From Streptomyces roseifaciens (GTDB taxonomy: Bacteria > Actinomycetota > Actinomycetes > Streptomycetales > Streptomycetaceae), in NCBI RefSeq assembly GCF_001445655.1, contig NZ_LNBE01000004.1, positions 3,618,910-3,642,602 on the forward strand: 23,693 nt of DNA. Direction: 5' to 3'. The translations under genes were made by a program, and so were the position numbers. Below are positions 15,021 to 22,570 of this stretch, piece after piece (the stretch's first letter is position 1; each line of letters starts with the position of its first letter). The notes beneath the pieces are model-generated. The model saw only the letters and a program-made list of their open reading frames with translations. It had not been told where the DNA came from and did no database searches.

Positions 15021-15610
15021 GCGTCTCCCTCCTTCTCCTGCTTCTCCTGCTTCTCCTGCTGCTCCAGTTCCGCCTGCTTCTCCTGCTCCGCCTGCGCGGC
15101 CAGCTTCTCCGCCGTCTTGCGGGCCGCCGCGACCTCCTTCGGCTCCTCGGCCGCCGGATCCAGCGCGGGCGGCTCCGGCACGGTCCACATCCACTCGCGG
15201 AGCTTGTCGCGCTCGTGGACGAGGTCCTGGATGTCGGTCTCGGCGTACTCGAACTCCGGCGACCAGAACAGTGCGTCGAAGGGACACACCTCGATGCAGA
15301 TGCCGCAGTACATGCACAGCGAGAAGTCGATCGCGAAGCGGTCGAGGACGTTGCGGCTGCGCTCGCGGCCGCCCGGGGCGGCCGGGGGCACCGTCTCCTT
15401 GTGGGAGTCGATGTAGATGCACCAGTCCGGGCACTCCCGGGCGCACAGCATGCAGACCGTGCAGTTCTCCTCGAACAGCCCGATCACGCCGCGGGTGCGC
15501 GGCGGGAGCTCGGGCTGCACGTCCGGGTACTGCGCGGTGTGCGCGCGGCGCGTCATCGTGCGGAGCGTGACGGCCAGGCCCTTGGCGAGGCCGGAACCGG
15601 GAAGGCCCAC
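15017..15610 (-). CDS. nuoI: Nuo2 complex I subunit I, two [4Fe-4S] clusters
   Basis: A 197-residue peripheral subunit that relays electrons toward the quinone site through two ferredoxin-type clusters. The first cluster is [12 protein letters not shown] (Cys50, 53, 56, 60). The second is [12 protein letters not shown] (Cys99, 102, 105, 109). All eight cluster cysteines are present. The C-terminus from about 150 is a charged, Ala/Glu/Lys/Gln-rich tail ending in a KQE-type repeat encoded by three exact 9-bp units. The GTG at 15610 overlaps the nuoH stop (TAGTG). The downstream end overlaps nuoJ. In a complex lacking NuoE/F/G, this subunit is the natural entry point for electrons from ferredoxin. 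Confidence 0.95.
   Translation of the reverse strand: MGLPGSGLAKGLAVTLRTMTRRAHTAQYPDVQPELPPRTRGVIGLFEENCTVCMLCARECPDWCIYIDSHKETVPPAAPGGRERSRNVLDRFAIDFSLCMYCGICIEVCPFDALFWSPEFEYAETDIQDLVHERDKLREWMWTVPEPPALDPAAEEPKEVAAARKTAEKLAAQAEQEKQAELEQQEKQEKQEKEGDA
15032..15058. repeat. Three 9-bp tandem repeats in the nuoI tail
   Basis: CTTCTCCTG occurs three times head to tail (15032-15040, 15041-15049, 15050-15058), encoding QEK repeats near the NuoI C-terminus, with degenerate copies beyond. Slippage could change tail length without frameshift. Confidence 0.85.
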
Positions 15611-16575
15611 TACTGGGTCACCACCTTGACGACGCCCGTCAGCGCGATCTGCGCCAGGGCGAGGGGGATGAGGACGGTCCAGGCCAGCTTCTGCAGCTGG
15701 TCCTCGCGCAGGCGCGGATAGGTCACCCGCAGCCAGATCACGACGAAGGCCAGGACGGCCGCCTTGAGCAGCGTCCACACCCAGCCCATGCCGTCGCCAC
15801 CGAACGGGCCGTGCCAGCCGCCGAGGAACAGGACCGTGGTCAGACCGCACAGGACGACGATGCCCGCGTACTCGGACAGCAGGAACAGTGCGAAGCGCAG
15901 GCCCGTGTACTCGGTGTACGCGCCGAAGATGATCTCGGAGTCGGCCACCGGCATGTCGAACGGCGGGCGCTGCAGCTCGGCCAGGCCCGCCACGAAGAAG
16001 ACCACCGCGCCGACGATCTGCCACGGCACCCACCACCACTGGAACGCGTCCACGATCCCGGACAGCGAGACCGTGCCCGCCGCCATGGCCACGCTCGCCG
16101 CGGCCAGCAGCATCGGCAGCTCGTACGCCATCAGCTGGCCCGCGGTGCGCAGGCCGCCCAGCAGCGAGAACTTGTTCGCGGACGCCCAGCCCGCCATCAG
16201 CGAGCCGAGGACTCCGACGCCCATCACGGCCAGGACGAAGAAGATGCCCGCGTCCACGGCCTGGCCCACGGCGTTGCCCGGCCCGACCGGGATCGCCAGC
16301 AGGACCAGGAGGTACGGGAGGAGGGCGACCGCCGGCGCCAGCTGGAAGATCCGCCGGTCCGCGCCCGCGGGGACGATGTCTTCCTTCTGCGCGAACTTCA
16401 CGCCGTCCGCGACGAGCTGGGCCCAGCCGTGGAAACCGCCGGCGTACATCGGGCCGAGGCGGCCCTGCATGTGCGCCATCACCTTGTGCTCGGTCTGGCC
16501 GACGACCAGGGGCAGCACGAGGAAGGCGACGAAGACGGCGAGGAGGCGCAGGACGACGTCGAGTGTGTCGCTCAT
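15610..16575 (-). CDS. nuoH: Nuo2 complex I membrane subunit H
   Basis: A 321-residue membrane subunit that forms the quinone access chamber together with NuoB and NuoD. Conserved stretches are [31 protein letters not shown] (36-66) and [40 protein letters not shown] (197-236), the acidic coupling loop. Usual members read AEAESE where this has VADSE, a conservative change. Eight hydrophobic segments are visible. ATG 16575 overlaps the nuoC stop by four bases. The gene order here jumps from nuoC to nuoH with no room for nuoD, E, F or G. Confidence 0.96.
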   Translation of the reverse strand: MSDTLDVVLRLLAVFVAFLVLPLVVGQTEHKVMAHMQGRLGPMYAGGFHGWAQLVADGVKFAQKEDIVPAGADRRIFQLAPAVALLPYLLVLLAIPVGPGNAVGQAVDAGIFFVLAVMGVGVLGSLMAGWASANKFSLLGGLRTAGQLMAYELPMLLAAASVAMAAGTVSLSGIVDAFQWWWVPWQIVGAVVFFVAGLAELQRPPFDMPVADSEIIFGAYTEYTGLRFALFLLSEYAGIVVLCGLTTVLFLGGWHGPFGGDGMGWVWTLLKAAVLAFVVIWLRVTYPRLREDQLQKLAWTVLIPLALAQIALTGVVKVVTQ

Positions 16576-18445
16576 GCGGGGTCGCCTCCGGCGGGGTTCG
16601 TGTCGTTCTTGGGCTCGCCGCCACCGGCGCCTCCGGCTGCGCCGGGGGCTTCCTCGTCGGCGGGTGAGCTCGGCACCGCCGGGCTCCGACGCTCGGGCTG
16701 GACGCCGTCGCGGCGGGAGGGGGGACGCGGCCCGCCACCGGGAGCAGAGGTCTCCCCGGCTGCGCCGGGGGACGCCTCGTCGGCGGGGCTGCTCGGCACC
16801 GCCGGATCCCGGTGCTCCGGCTCGGCGCCGTCGCGGCAGGCAGGAGCGCTCGGCTCGGCCTCGGGCTCCGGGGTGACCGGGGCACCGTCGGACGAGGGCT
16901 TCTCGGCTGCGCCGGAGGGCGCCTCGTCGGCGGGGCTACTCGGCACCGCCGGATCCCGGTGCTCGGGCTCGGCGCCGTCGCGGCGGGCAGGAGCGCTCGG
17001 CTCGGCCTCGGGCTCCGGGGTGACCGGGACCTCGCCGGACGGGGGCTGCTCGGCTGCGCCGGAGGGCGCCTCGTCGGCGGGACTGCTCGGCACCGCCGGA
17101 TCCCGGTGCTCCGGCTCGGCGCCGTCGCGGCGGGCAGGAGCGCTCGGCTCGGCCTCGGGCTCCGGGGTGACCGGGACCTCGCCGGACGGGGGCTGCTCGG
17201 CTGCGCCGGAGGGCGCCTCGTCGGCAGTGCTCGGTTCCGCCTCGGGGGTTTTGGGTGACGGCGGTTCCGGGGTTGTCGGGGGCTGGTCGGGGCTGGGCTT
17301 CGGGGGTTCCTCGAAGGCCGGGCGGGCGTGGTGCCAGGGGGCGTCGGAGGAGCGGGGGCGCGGCTTCTCCCCCGTCTCGGCGGGGCGTCCCGCCTCCGTC
17401 TGGCTCGCCGAGCCGTCGGACGCACTGCGCGCGCGCCGCGGAGCTGCGGGCTCCGCCTGGCTCGCCGAGCCGTCCGCCGCGCTGCGGGTACGCCGCGGGG
17501 CGGGCTCCGCGCCCTGCCGGTTTGCGGAGCCGTCTGCGGCGCCGCGGGCGGGGGCCTCCGTCTGGCTGGCCGAACCGTCTGCCGCACTGCGGGCGCGGCG
17601 CGGCGCGGCCGCAGCTTCCGGCTGGCTGGCCGAGCCCTCCGACGCCGTGCGGGTACGGCGCGGCGCGGCCGCGGCCGCGGCCTCCGGCTGGCTCGCCGAG
17701 CCCTCCGACGCCGTGCGGGCGCGGCGGACCGGGCGGTCGCCTGCGGCGCGCGCGGCGCGGGCCGGGCGGGCGGGGGCCGGGGGGAGCTGGCCCTTGAGGG
17801 GGCCCCATTCGTTGGGGTCGGGGACGCCCGGGGGAAGCATCTGGCGCCGCTTGGGGCCGCCTTCCGCCGCCTCCCCCGGCTCCTTGGCGCCCGGCCAGGC
17901 CTTGACCACCCGCGCCGCCAGGACGAAGTCCTTGCGCAGCGGGTGGCCCTCGAAGGCGTCCGGGAGGAGGAGCGGGACGAGGTGCGGGTGGCCCGGGAAG
18001 TCGATGCCGAACATCTCGTGGGTCTCGCGCTCGTGCCACGCCGCGCCCGCATAGACGCCGACAGCAGTGGCCAGCGCAGGCGCCTCGTGCGGCACGGTGG
18101 TGCGCAGGAGCAGGCGGCGCATGCCCTCGCCCCCGCCCGGGAGGGCACCCGGCAGCGCGGCCAGGTGCGCGCAGACGCGGAAGCCCGTACCGGGCTCGTC
18201 CACGGCGCTCAGCCAGTCGAAGAAGGTGCAGCCCAGCCGGTCCCGGGCCGTTTCGAGGGCGGTGATCCACCGCTCGGCCGGGACGTCGACCGTGAGCAGG
18301 TCGTAGGTCTCCTCGGCCGTCGCGCCTTCGCCGAAGAGCGAGATCACTCCGGCCGGCAGCCAGCCGACGGCAAGGTCGGCAACGGGCTCGGGAGCGGGAG
18401 CGGGCTCGGAAGCGGCCTCCGGCACGGACTCGGGCGTCGGCTCGG

Positions 18446-18449
<4 letters not shown>
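16572..18449 (-). CDS. nuoC: Nuo2 complex I subunit C with giant repeat-built tail
   Basis: A 625-residue protein; usual NuoC is about 200-250 residues. The genuine NuoC domain occupies about 25-180. It ends with the signature [18 protein letters not shown] and [17 protein letters not shown] (138-175), which normally contacts NuoD, NuoB and NuoI. From about 195 on the chain is low complexity and rich in Pro, Ala, Glu, Ser and Arg, with no membrane or fold signature. It holds six GSA[SN]-centred units (242-353) and then three nearly identical 49-residue units plus degenerate ones (409-625). ATG 18449 overlaps the nuoB stop (ATGA). No nuoD sequence is fused to it. The tail may be a flexible docking or crowding arm; its function is unknown. 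Confidence 0.9.
16662..17225. repeat. 147-bp tandem repeats within nuoC
   Basis: Copies lie at 17079-17225, 16932-17078 and 16785-16931, exactly 147 bp (49 codons) apart, so the frame is kept. I count about three differences between the first two copies. The third differs more, and a shortened 123-bp derivative follows at 16662-16784. The marker GGATCCCGGTGCT recurs at 16804, 16951 and 17098. The encoded unit begins [10 protein letters not shown] and ends RDPAVPSSP. Confidence 0.95.
17391..17726. repeat. Degenerate GSA[SN]-unit repeats within nuoC
   Basis: Six copies of a [SA][DE]GSA[SN] core are each preceded or followed by an RRxRSA- or RRxRTA-type basic patch and an Ala-rich linker (NuoC residues 242-353). 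Spacing varies from 15 to 22 residues, so it is a diverged array, older than the 147-bp array beside it. Confidence 0.8.
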
Positions 18450-19044
<595 letters not shown>

Positions 19045-19048
<4 letters not shown>

Positions 19049-19455
19049 GTCCACTCCAGGACGCCCTTCTTCCATGCGTACAACAAGCCCACGGCGAGGA
19101 AGCCGAGGAAGATGAACATCTCCACGAGCGTGGCTCCGCCGAAGCCCGGCGCGGCGAAGACCGTCGCCCAGGGGAACAGGAAGATCGAGTCCACCGCGAA
19201 GATCACGTACAGGAAGGCGTAGACGTAGTAGCGGATCTGGGTGTGGGCCCAGCCCTCGCCGACGGGGTCGACGCCGCACTCGTACGTCAGCAGCTTCTCG
19301 GGCGTCGGCACGACGGGCCGCAGCAGCCGCCCGGCCCCGAAGGCCACGGCCACGAAGAGCACCCCGACGACCGCGAGCAGCCCCACCACGGAATAGCTCT
19401 GGAAGTAGTCCGCAGCCAGCGGGACAGCGGCATGGGCATCGGCAGTACTGCGCAC
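19045..19455 (-). CDS. nuoA: Nuo2 complex I membrane subunit A
   Basis: A 136-residue subunit with three transmembrane helices. The helix 1-2 loop carries the conserved [15 protein letters not shown], with Cys60, which lies near the quinone cavity in complex I. In helix 2 the usual FDxE acidic pair reads [12 protein letters not shown], so only one acid (Asp) remains. This may be an idiosyncrasy of the second copy. I chose GTG 19455 because GGAGG (19461-19465) lies five bases upstream. A GTG at 19470 gives five more residues with a poorer site. It is the first gene of the ten-gene operon, with the promoter region to its right shared with the divergent kinase gene. Confidence 0.92.
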
Positions 19456-19460
19456 GGTCG

Positions 19461-19465
19461 CCTCC
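19461..19465 (-). promoter_or_regulatory. Ribosome site that fixes the nuoA start
   Basis: GGAGG on the minus strand, five bases before GTG 19455. It lies inside the coding frame that would arise from the alternative GTG at 19470. Confidence 0.6.
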
Positions 19466-19520
19466 GGCACGTCCGCCCCTCGCTCCCTGTCCTGCGTGTT
19501 CGACGTTCTGTACGCACGGG

Positions 19521-19560
19521 AGTCTAGGCCCTGGTGGGGTTATCCCCACCCTTCCCCACC
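19521..19560. promoter_or_regulatory. nuo2 promoter -10 and dyad operator
   Basis: On the minus strand TAGACT (complement of 19521-19526) fits the TAGRRT -10 of HrdB-type promoters and would start nuo2 transcription about 60 bases before nuoA. No good -35 exists. Instead the -35 zone is occupied by GGTGGGGTTATCCCCACC (19533-19550), a perfect 7-bp dyad around TTAT, with a further CCCCACC half site at 19554-19560. This arrangement suggests a regulator acting at the -35 position. The divergent kinase gene starts 49 bases away. Confidence 0.5.
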
Positions 19561-19608
19561 CACGGCCCCCATGGCGGTGGGCCCCGGAGGCCGTGCAGGC
19601 TTGGGCTT

Positions 19609-20892
19609 ATGACCGCCAGCAGTGCCGCGAGAAGTACGCCGAACAGCACGTCGAACAACGCGTCGAGCACATCGCATACATCGCACACATCACAAACATC
19701 ACATATCACCGGAAGCACCGCTTCCAGGGACGAGGCCGACGGCGGTGACCGGCTTCCTCCCGCCCGCTTCGCCTTCGACGCCCGGACGTGGAAGGAGGTC
19801 GCGCACCTGCTGCTCAACCTGCCGGAGGCGCTCACCGGCTTCGTCTACGTGTCCCTGTGGCTCTACGCGGGCGTCCTGACGTCCCTCACGGTGATCGGCC
19901 TGCCCCTGCTCGCGGTGGGCCTGATGGGCGCGCGGGCGCTCGGCCGGCTGGAGCGCCGGCGGGCGCGGGCGCTGCTGGGGCTGCGGATCGAGGAGCCGAG
20001 CCGGCTCTCCCGGCAGCAGCGGGGCCGGGGCTTCTTCCCCTGGCTGTGGACGACGCTGAAGGACCCGGTCGCCTGGCGCACCACCCTCTACGGCTTCATC
20101 CGGCTGCCCTGGGGCATCCTCACCTTCGTCCTCACGCTGTGCCTGCTCTTCGTCGGCTGGCCGCTCCTCGGCCACGTCGCGCGCGGCATGACGAACCTGG
20201 ACCGCGCCATGGTGCGCGGCCTGCTCAGCCCCTCCAGCGAGCTGGAGCGGCGGATCGCCGAGCTGGAGCAGGACCGCGGCGTGGTCGTCGACACCGCCGC
20301 CGCCGACCTGCGCCGCATCGAGCGCGACCTGCACGACGGCGCCCAGGCCCGCCTCGTCGCACTCGCGATGGGGCTGGGCCTGGCCAAGGAGAAGGTGCTG
20401 GAGGACCCGGAGGCGGCGGCGCGGATGGTAGACGAGGCGCACGGCGAGGTGAAGCTCGCCCTGCAGGAGCTGCGCGACCTGGCCCGCGGCATCCACCCGG
20501 CCGTCCTCACGGACCGCGGCCTGGACGCGGCCCTGTCGTCGGTGGCGGCGCGCTGCACGGTGCCGGTGTCCGTCTCCGTCGACCTGGCCGAGCGGCCCGC
20601 ACCGGCCATCGAGGGCATCGCGTACTTCACGGTCTCCGAGCTCCTGCAGAACATCAGCAAGCACAGCCGGGCGCGGACGGCCGAGGTCGAGCTGTGGCGC
20701 AAGGACCGGCGGCTGCTGATCCAGGTGCGCGACGACGGCCGCGGCGGCGCCTCGACGGACTCGGGCACCGGGCTGGCCGGGCTCGCGGAGCGGCTGGGCT
20801 CGGTCGACGGCCTGTTCGAGGTGGACTCGCCGCCCGGCGGCCCGACCGTCGTCACGGCGGAGCTGCCGTGGCGCGAGCGCACGGCGGGCTGA
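19609..20892 (+). CDS. Membrane sensor histidine kinase 1 (NarX/DesK type)
   Basis: A 427-residue kinase. Residues 1-55 are a polar Ser/Thr/Asn/His tail containing a TSH repeat. About 60-195 contains a putative-sensor membrane domain with two hydrophobic pairs (75-108 and 160-190) and almost no extracytoplasmic loop. A HisKA_3 phosphoacceptor follows: RRIERDLHDGAQARLVALAM, with His242. The HATPase domain shows TVSELLQNISKHS (N box, Asn348), DDGRGGA (375-381) and GTGLAGLAERL (386-396). It is expected to phosphorylate the response regulator encoded downstream. ATG 19609 is the only plausible start, but its ribosome site is poor. It is paralogous to the next gene, with stretches of identical DNA. 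Confidence 0.88.
   Translation: MTASSAARSTPNSTSNNASSTSHTSHTSQTSHITGSTASRDEADGGDRLPPARFAFDARTWKEVAHLLLNLPEALTGFVYVSLWLYAGVLTSLTVIGLPLLAVGLMGARALGRLERRRARALLGLRIEEPSRLSRQQRGRGFFPWLWTTLKDPVAWRTTLYGFIRLPWGILTFVLTLCLLFVGWPLLGHVARGMTNLDRAMVRGLLSPSSELERRIAELEQDRGVVVDTAAADLRRIERDLHDGAQARLVALAMGLGLAKEKVLEDPEAAARMVDEAHGEVKLALQELRDLARGIHPAVLTDRGLDAALSSVAARCTVPVSVSVDLAERPAPAIEGIAYFTVSELLQNISKHSRARTAEVELWRKDRRLLIQVRDDGRGGASTDSGTGLAGLAERLGSVDGLFEVDSPPGGPTVVTAELPWRERTAG
19669..19704. repeat. Four 9-bp AT-rich units at the kinase 1 N-terminus
   Basis: ACATCGCAT, ACATCGCAC, ACATCACAA and ACATCACAT follow head to tail. They encode Thr-Ser-His or Thr-Ser-Gln units with ACA and TCA codons that are rare in Streptomyces. 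Local GC is far below the surroundings. Confidence 0.85.
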
Positions 20893-20900
20893 GAGCCCGC
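20884..20900 (+). terminator. Small hairpin at the kinase 1 stop codon
   Basis: GCGGGCT-GAG-AGCCCGC has a perfect 7-bp stem and spans the TGA stop at 20890-20892. It is followed by the 21-bp repeat array. It may slow or partly terminate transcription. Confidence 0.4.
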
Positions 20901-20907
20901 TCCTCCG

Positions 20908-20997
20908 GGCCTGCGCCCCCTTACCGCAGGCCTGCGCCCTGTTCCCACAGGCCGGCGCCCTGTCTCCACAGACCGGCGCCCTCTTCCCGCAGGCCGG
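20908..20997. repeat. Four 21-bp tandem repeats between the two kinase genes
   Basis: Units at 20908-20928, 20929-20949, 20950-20970 and 20971-20991 share the pattern GRCCKGCGCCCnnTnnCCRCA, followed by a 6-base partial copy. The 220-base gap holds no gene. The period equals two DNA helical turns, so repeats face the same side of the helix, as in arrays of regulator sites. It could also be a decayed coding repeat. Confidence 0.85.
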
Positions 20998-21112
20998 GGG
21001 TAGGGACAGCCCCACCCCCGGAACACCTACTCGCTCCATGGTCCGGAGCCCCGTCCTCCGCGAGCCTTGAGGTACGGAGCAACCACCGCGACCCGGGAGA
21101 TCGGACGACGAC

Positions 21113-22453
21113 ATGGCCATGGACTACAGGGACTACGGCCGGGCGGAGGCACGCCGGGCCCCCCACCGGGTGCCCGCCGTACTGCGCGCGCCCCTGGAGG
21201 GCCGCACCTGGCGCGAGTTCCTCTACCTCCTGCTCAGCCTGCCGATGGCGGTCCTCACCTTCTCGTACGCGGTGACGATGACGGCGGCGGGCATGGGCCT
21301 GCTGATCACCTTCGTGGGCGTGCCCGTGCTGGCCGCCGCGCTGGTCGGCGTACGGGCGCTGGGCGCCGTCGAGCGGGCCCGCGCCCGGGCCCTGCTGAAG
21401 CTGGAGATCAGCGAGCCCGAGCCGGTGCGGCCGCGGAACGGCCGCCGCGGGCTCATGCCGTGGGTCGGGGCGCTCCTCAAGAGCGGCGTGTCCTGGCGGC
21501 ACGTGCTCTACGCGGTGCTGCACCTGCCGTGGGCGATCGGGGCGTTCACCGTCTCGGTCGTGATGTGGTCGGTCGGCTGGATGCTGTTCCTCTATCCGGC
21601 GTACTGGTGGATGTACCCGAAGTGGTGGGGCCAGCCCGGCATGCAGTTCGGCGGCGACTCCGAGCACGACGCGGGCCTCTTCGTCGACAACCCCTTCGAG
21701 ATCGGCGTGACCTGCCTCGCCGGCCTGCTCGTGGTGCTGGCCACCCCGTGGGTGATCCGCGGCCTCGCCTCCGTCGACCGGCTGCTGGTGAGCGGCCTGC
21801 TCGGCCCCTCGCGGCTCGCGGAGCGGGTGTGGGAGCTGGAGGAGGACCGCGGCGTGGTCGTGGACACCGCCGCCGCCGACCTGCGCCGCATCGAGCGCGA
21901 CCTGCACGACGGCGCCCAGGCCCGCCTCGTTGCCCTGGCCATGGACCTGGGCCTGGCCAAGGAGAAGCTGGAGGAGGACCCGGAGGCGGCCGCCCGGATG
22001 GTCGACGACGCGCACGGCGAGGTGAAGCTCGCCCTGCAGGAGCTGCGCGACCTGGCCCGCGGCATCCACCCGGCGATCCTCACCGACCGGGGCCTCGGCC
22101 CGGCCCTGTCCGCGCTGGCGGCCCGCTGCACGGTGCCGGTGCAGGCCGAGGCGGACCTGCCGGACCGGCCCGCGCCGGCCATCGAGGGCATCGCGTACTT
22201 CACGGTCTCCGAGCTCCTGCAGAACATCAGCAAGCACAGCGGGGCCCGCAGCGCCCGCGTGGACGTGTGGCGCTCGGGGAGCCGCTTGATGCTCCAGGTG
22301 TGGGACGACGGCCGCGGCGGGGCGTCCACGGCCGGGGGCAGCGGGCTGGCCGGGCTCGCGGAGCGGCTGGGCTCGGTGGACGGCCTGCTGGTGGTCGACT
22401 CGCCGGAGGGCGGGCCGACGACGGTCACCGCGGAGCTGCCCTGGCGCGGCTGA
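21113..22453 (+). CDS. Membrane sensor histidine kinase 2 (paralogue of kinase 1)
   Basis: A 446-residue kinase with the same layout as kinase 1: a short N-terminal tail, sensor membrane domain (about 35-215), HisKA_3 box RRIERDLHDGAQARLVALAM with His265, and HATPase domain with TVSELLQNISKHS, DDGRGGA and SGLAGLAERL. It differs by an extra segment at about 160-197 between the last two membrane helices. This is very aromatic (YPAYWWMYPKWWGQPGMQ) and followed by an acidic GDSEHDAGLF. It probably forms an extracytoplasmic sensing loop that kinase 1 lacks. ATG 21113 is used; ATG 21119 is an alternative, and neither has a strong ribosome site. It lies between kinase 1 and the response regulator on the same strand. 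Confidence 0.9.
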   Translation: MAMDYRDYGRAEARRAPHRVPAVLRAPLEGRTWREFLYLLLSLPMAVLTFSYAVTMTAAGMGLLITFVGVPVLAAALVGVRALGAVERARARALLKLEISEPEPVRPRNGRRGLMPWVGALLKSGVSWRHVLYAVLHLPWAIGAFTVSVVMWSVGWMLFLYPAYWWMYPKWWGQPGMQFGGDSEHDAGLFVDNPFEIGVTCLAGLLVVLATPWVIRGLASVDRLLVSGLLGPSRLAERVWELEEDRGVVVDTAAADLRRIERDLHDGAQARLVALAMDLGLAKEKLEEDPEAAARMVDDAHGEVKLALQELRDLARGIHPAILTDRGLGPALSALAARCTVPVQAEADLPDRPAPAIEGIAYFTVSELLQNISKHSGARSARVDVWRSGSRLMLQVWDDGRGGASTAGGSGLAGLAERLGSVDGLLVVDSPEGGPTTVTAELPWRG

Positions 22454-22506
22454 CCCCGTCCCACCCGCGCCCGGGCCCCGTCGTACAGCGGCGGGGCCTG
22501 CTCCCT

Positions 22507-22533
22507 GCGTGACATGCTTAGCGCGTCACATGC
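22507..22533. promoter_or_regulatory. 11-bp direct repeat before the response regulator
   Basis: GCGTGACATGC (22507-22517) and GCGTCACATGC (22523-22533) match at 10 of 11 bases. They also contain GTGAC/GTCAC as an inverted pair. They lie 38-64 bases before the regulator start, a good position for autoregulation. Binding is speculative. Confidence 0.4.
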
Positions 22534-22560
22534 TGCCGGCGCGGGGGGACCACAGGTCGT

Positions 22561-22565
22561 GGAGG
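22561..22565 (+). promoter_or_regulatory. Ribosome site that fixes the response regulator start
   Basis: GGAGG lies five bases before GTG 22571. Longer starts at 22514 or 22559 would include this site and the 11-bp repeats in the coding region. Confidence 0.6.
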
Positions 22566-22570
22566 ACAGG

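Noticed and set aside
16662..17225. The 147-bp repeat array considered as a CRISPR or non-coding satellite
   Set aside because: The repeats are adjacent without unique spacers, their period is a multiple of three and they are read in the NuoC frame.
16936..18270. An alternative minus-strand frame through the nuoC tail suggesting a frameshift or a nuoD remnant
   Set aside because: The nuoC frame runs unbroken to a stop coupled to nuoH, and no NuoD motif was found in any frame of this stretch.
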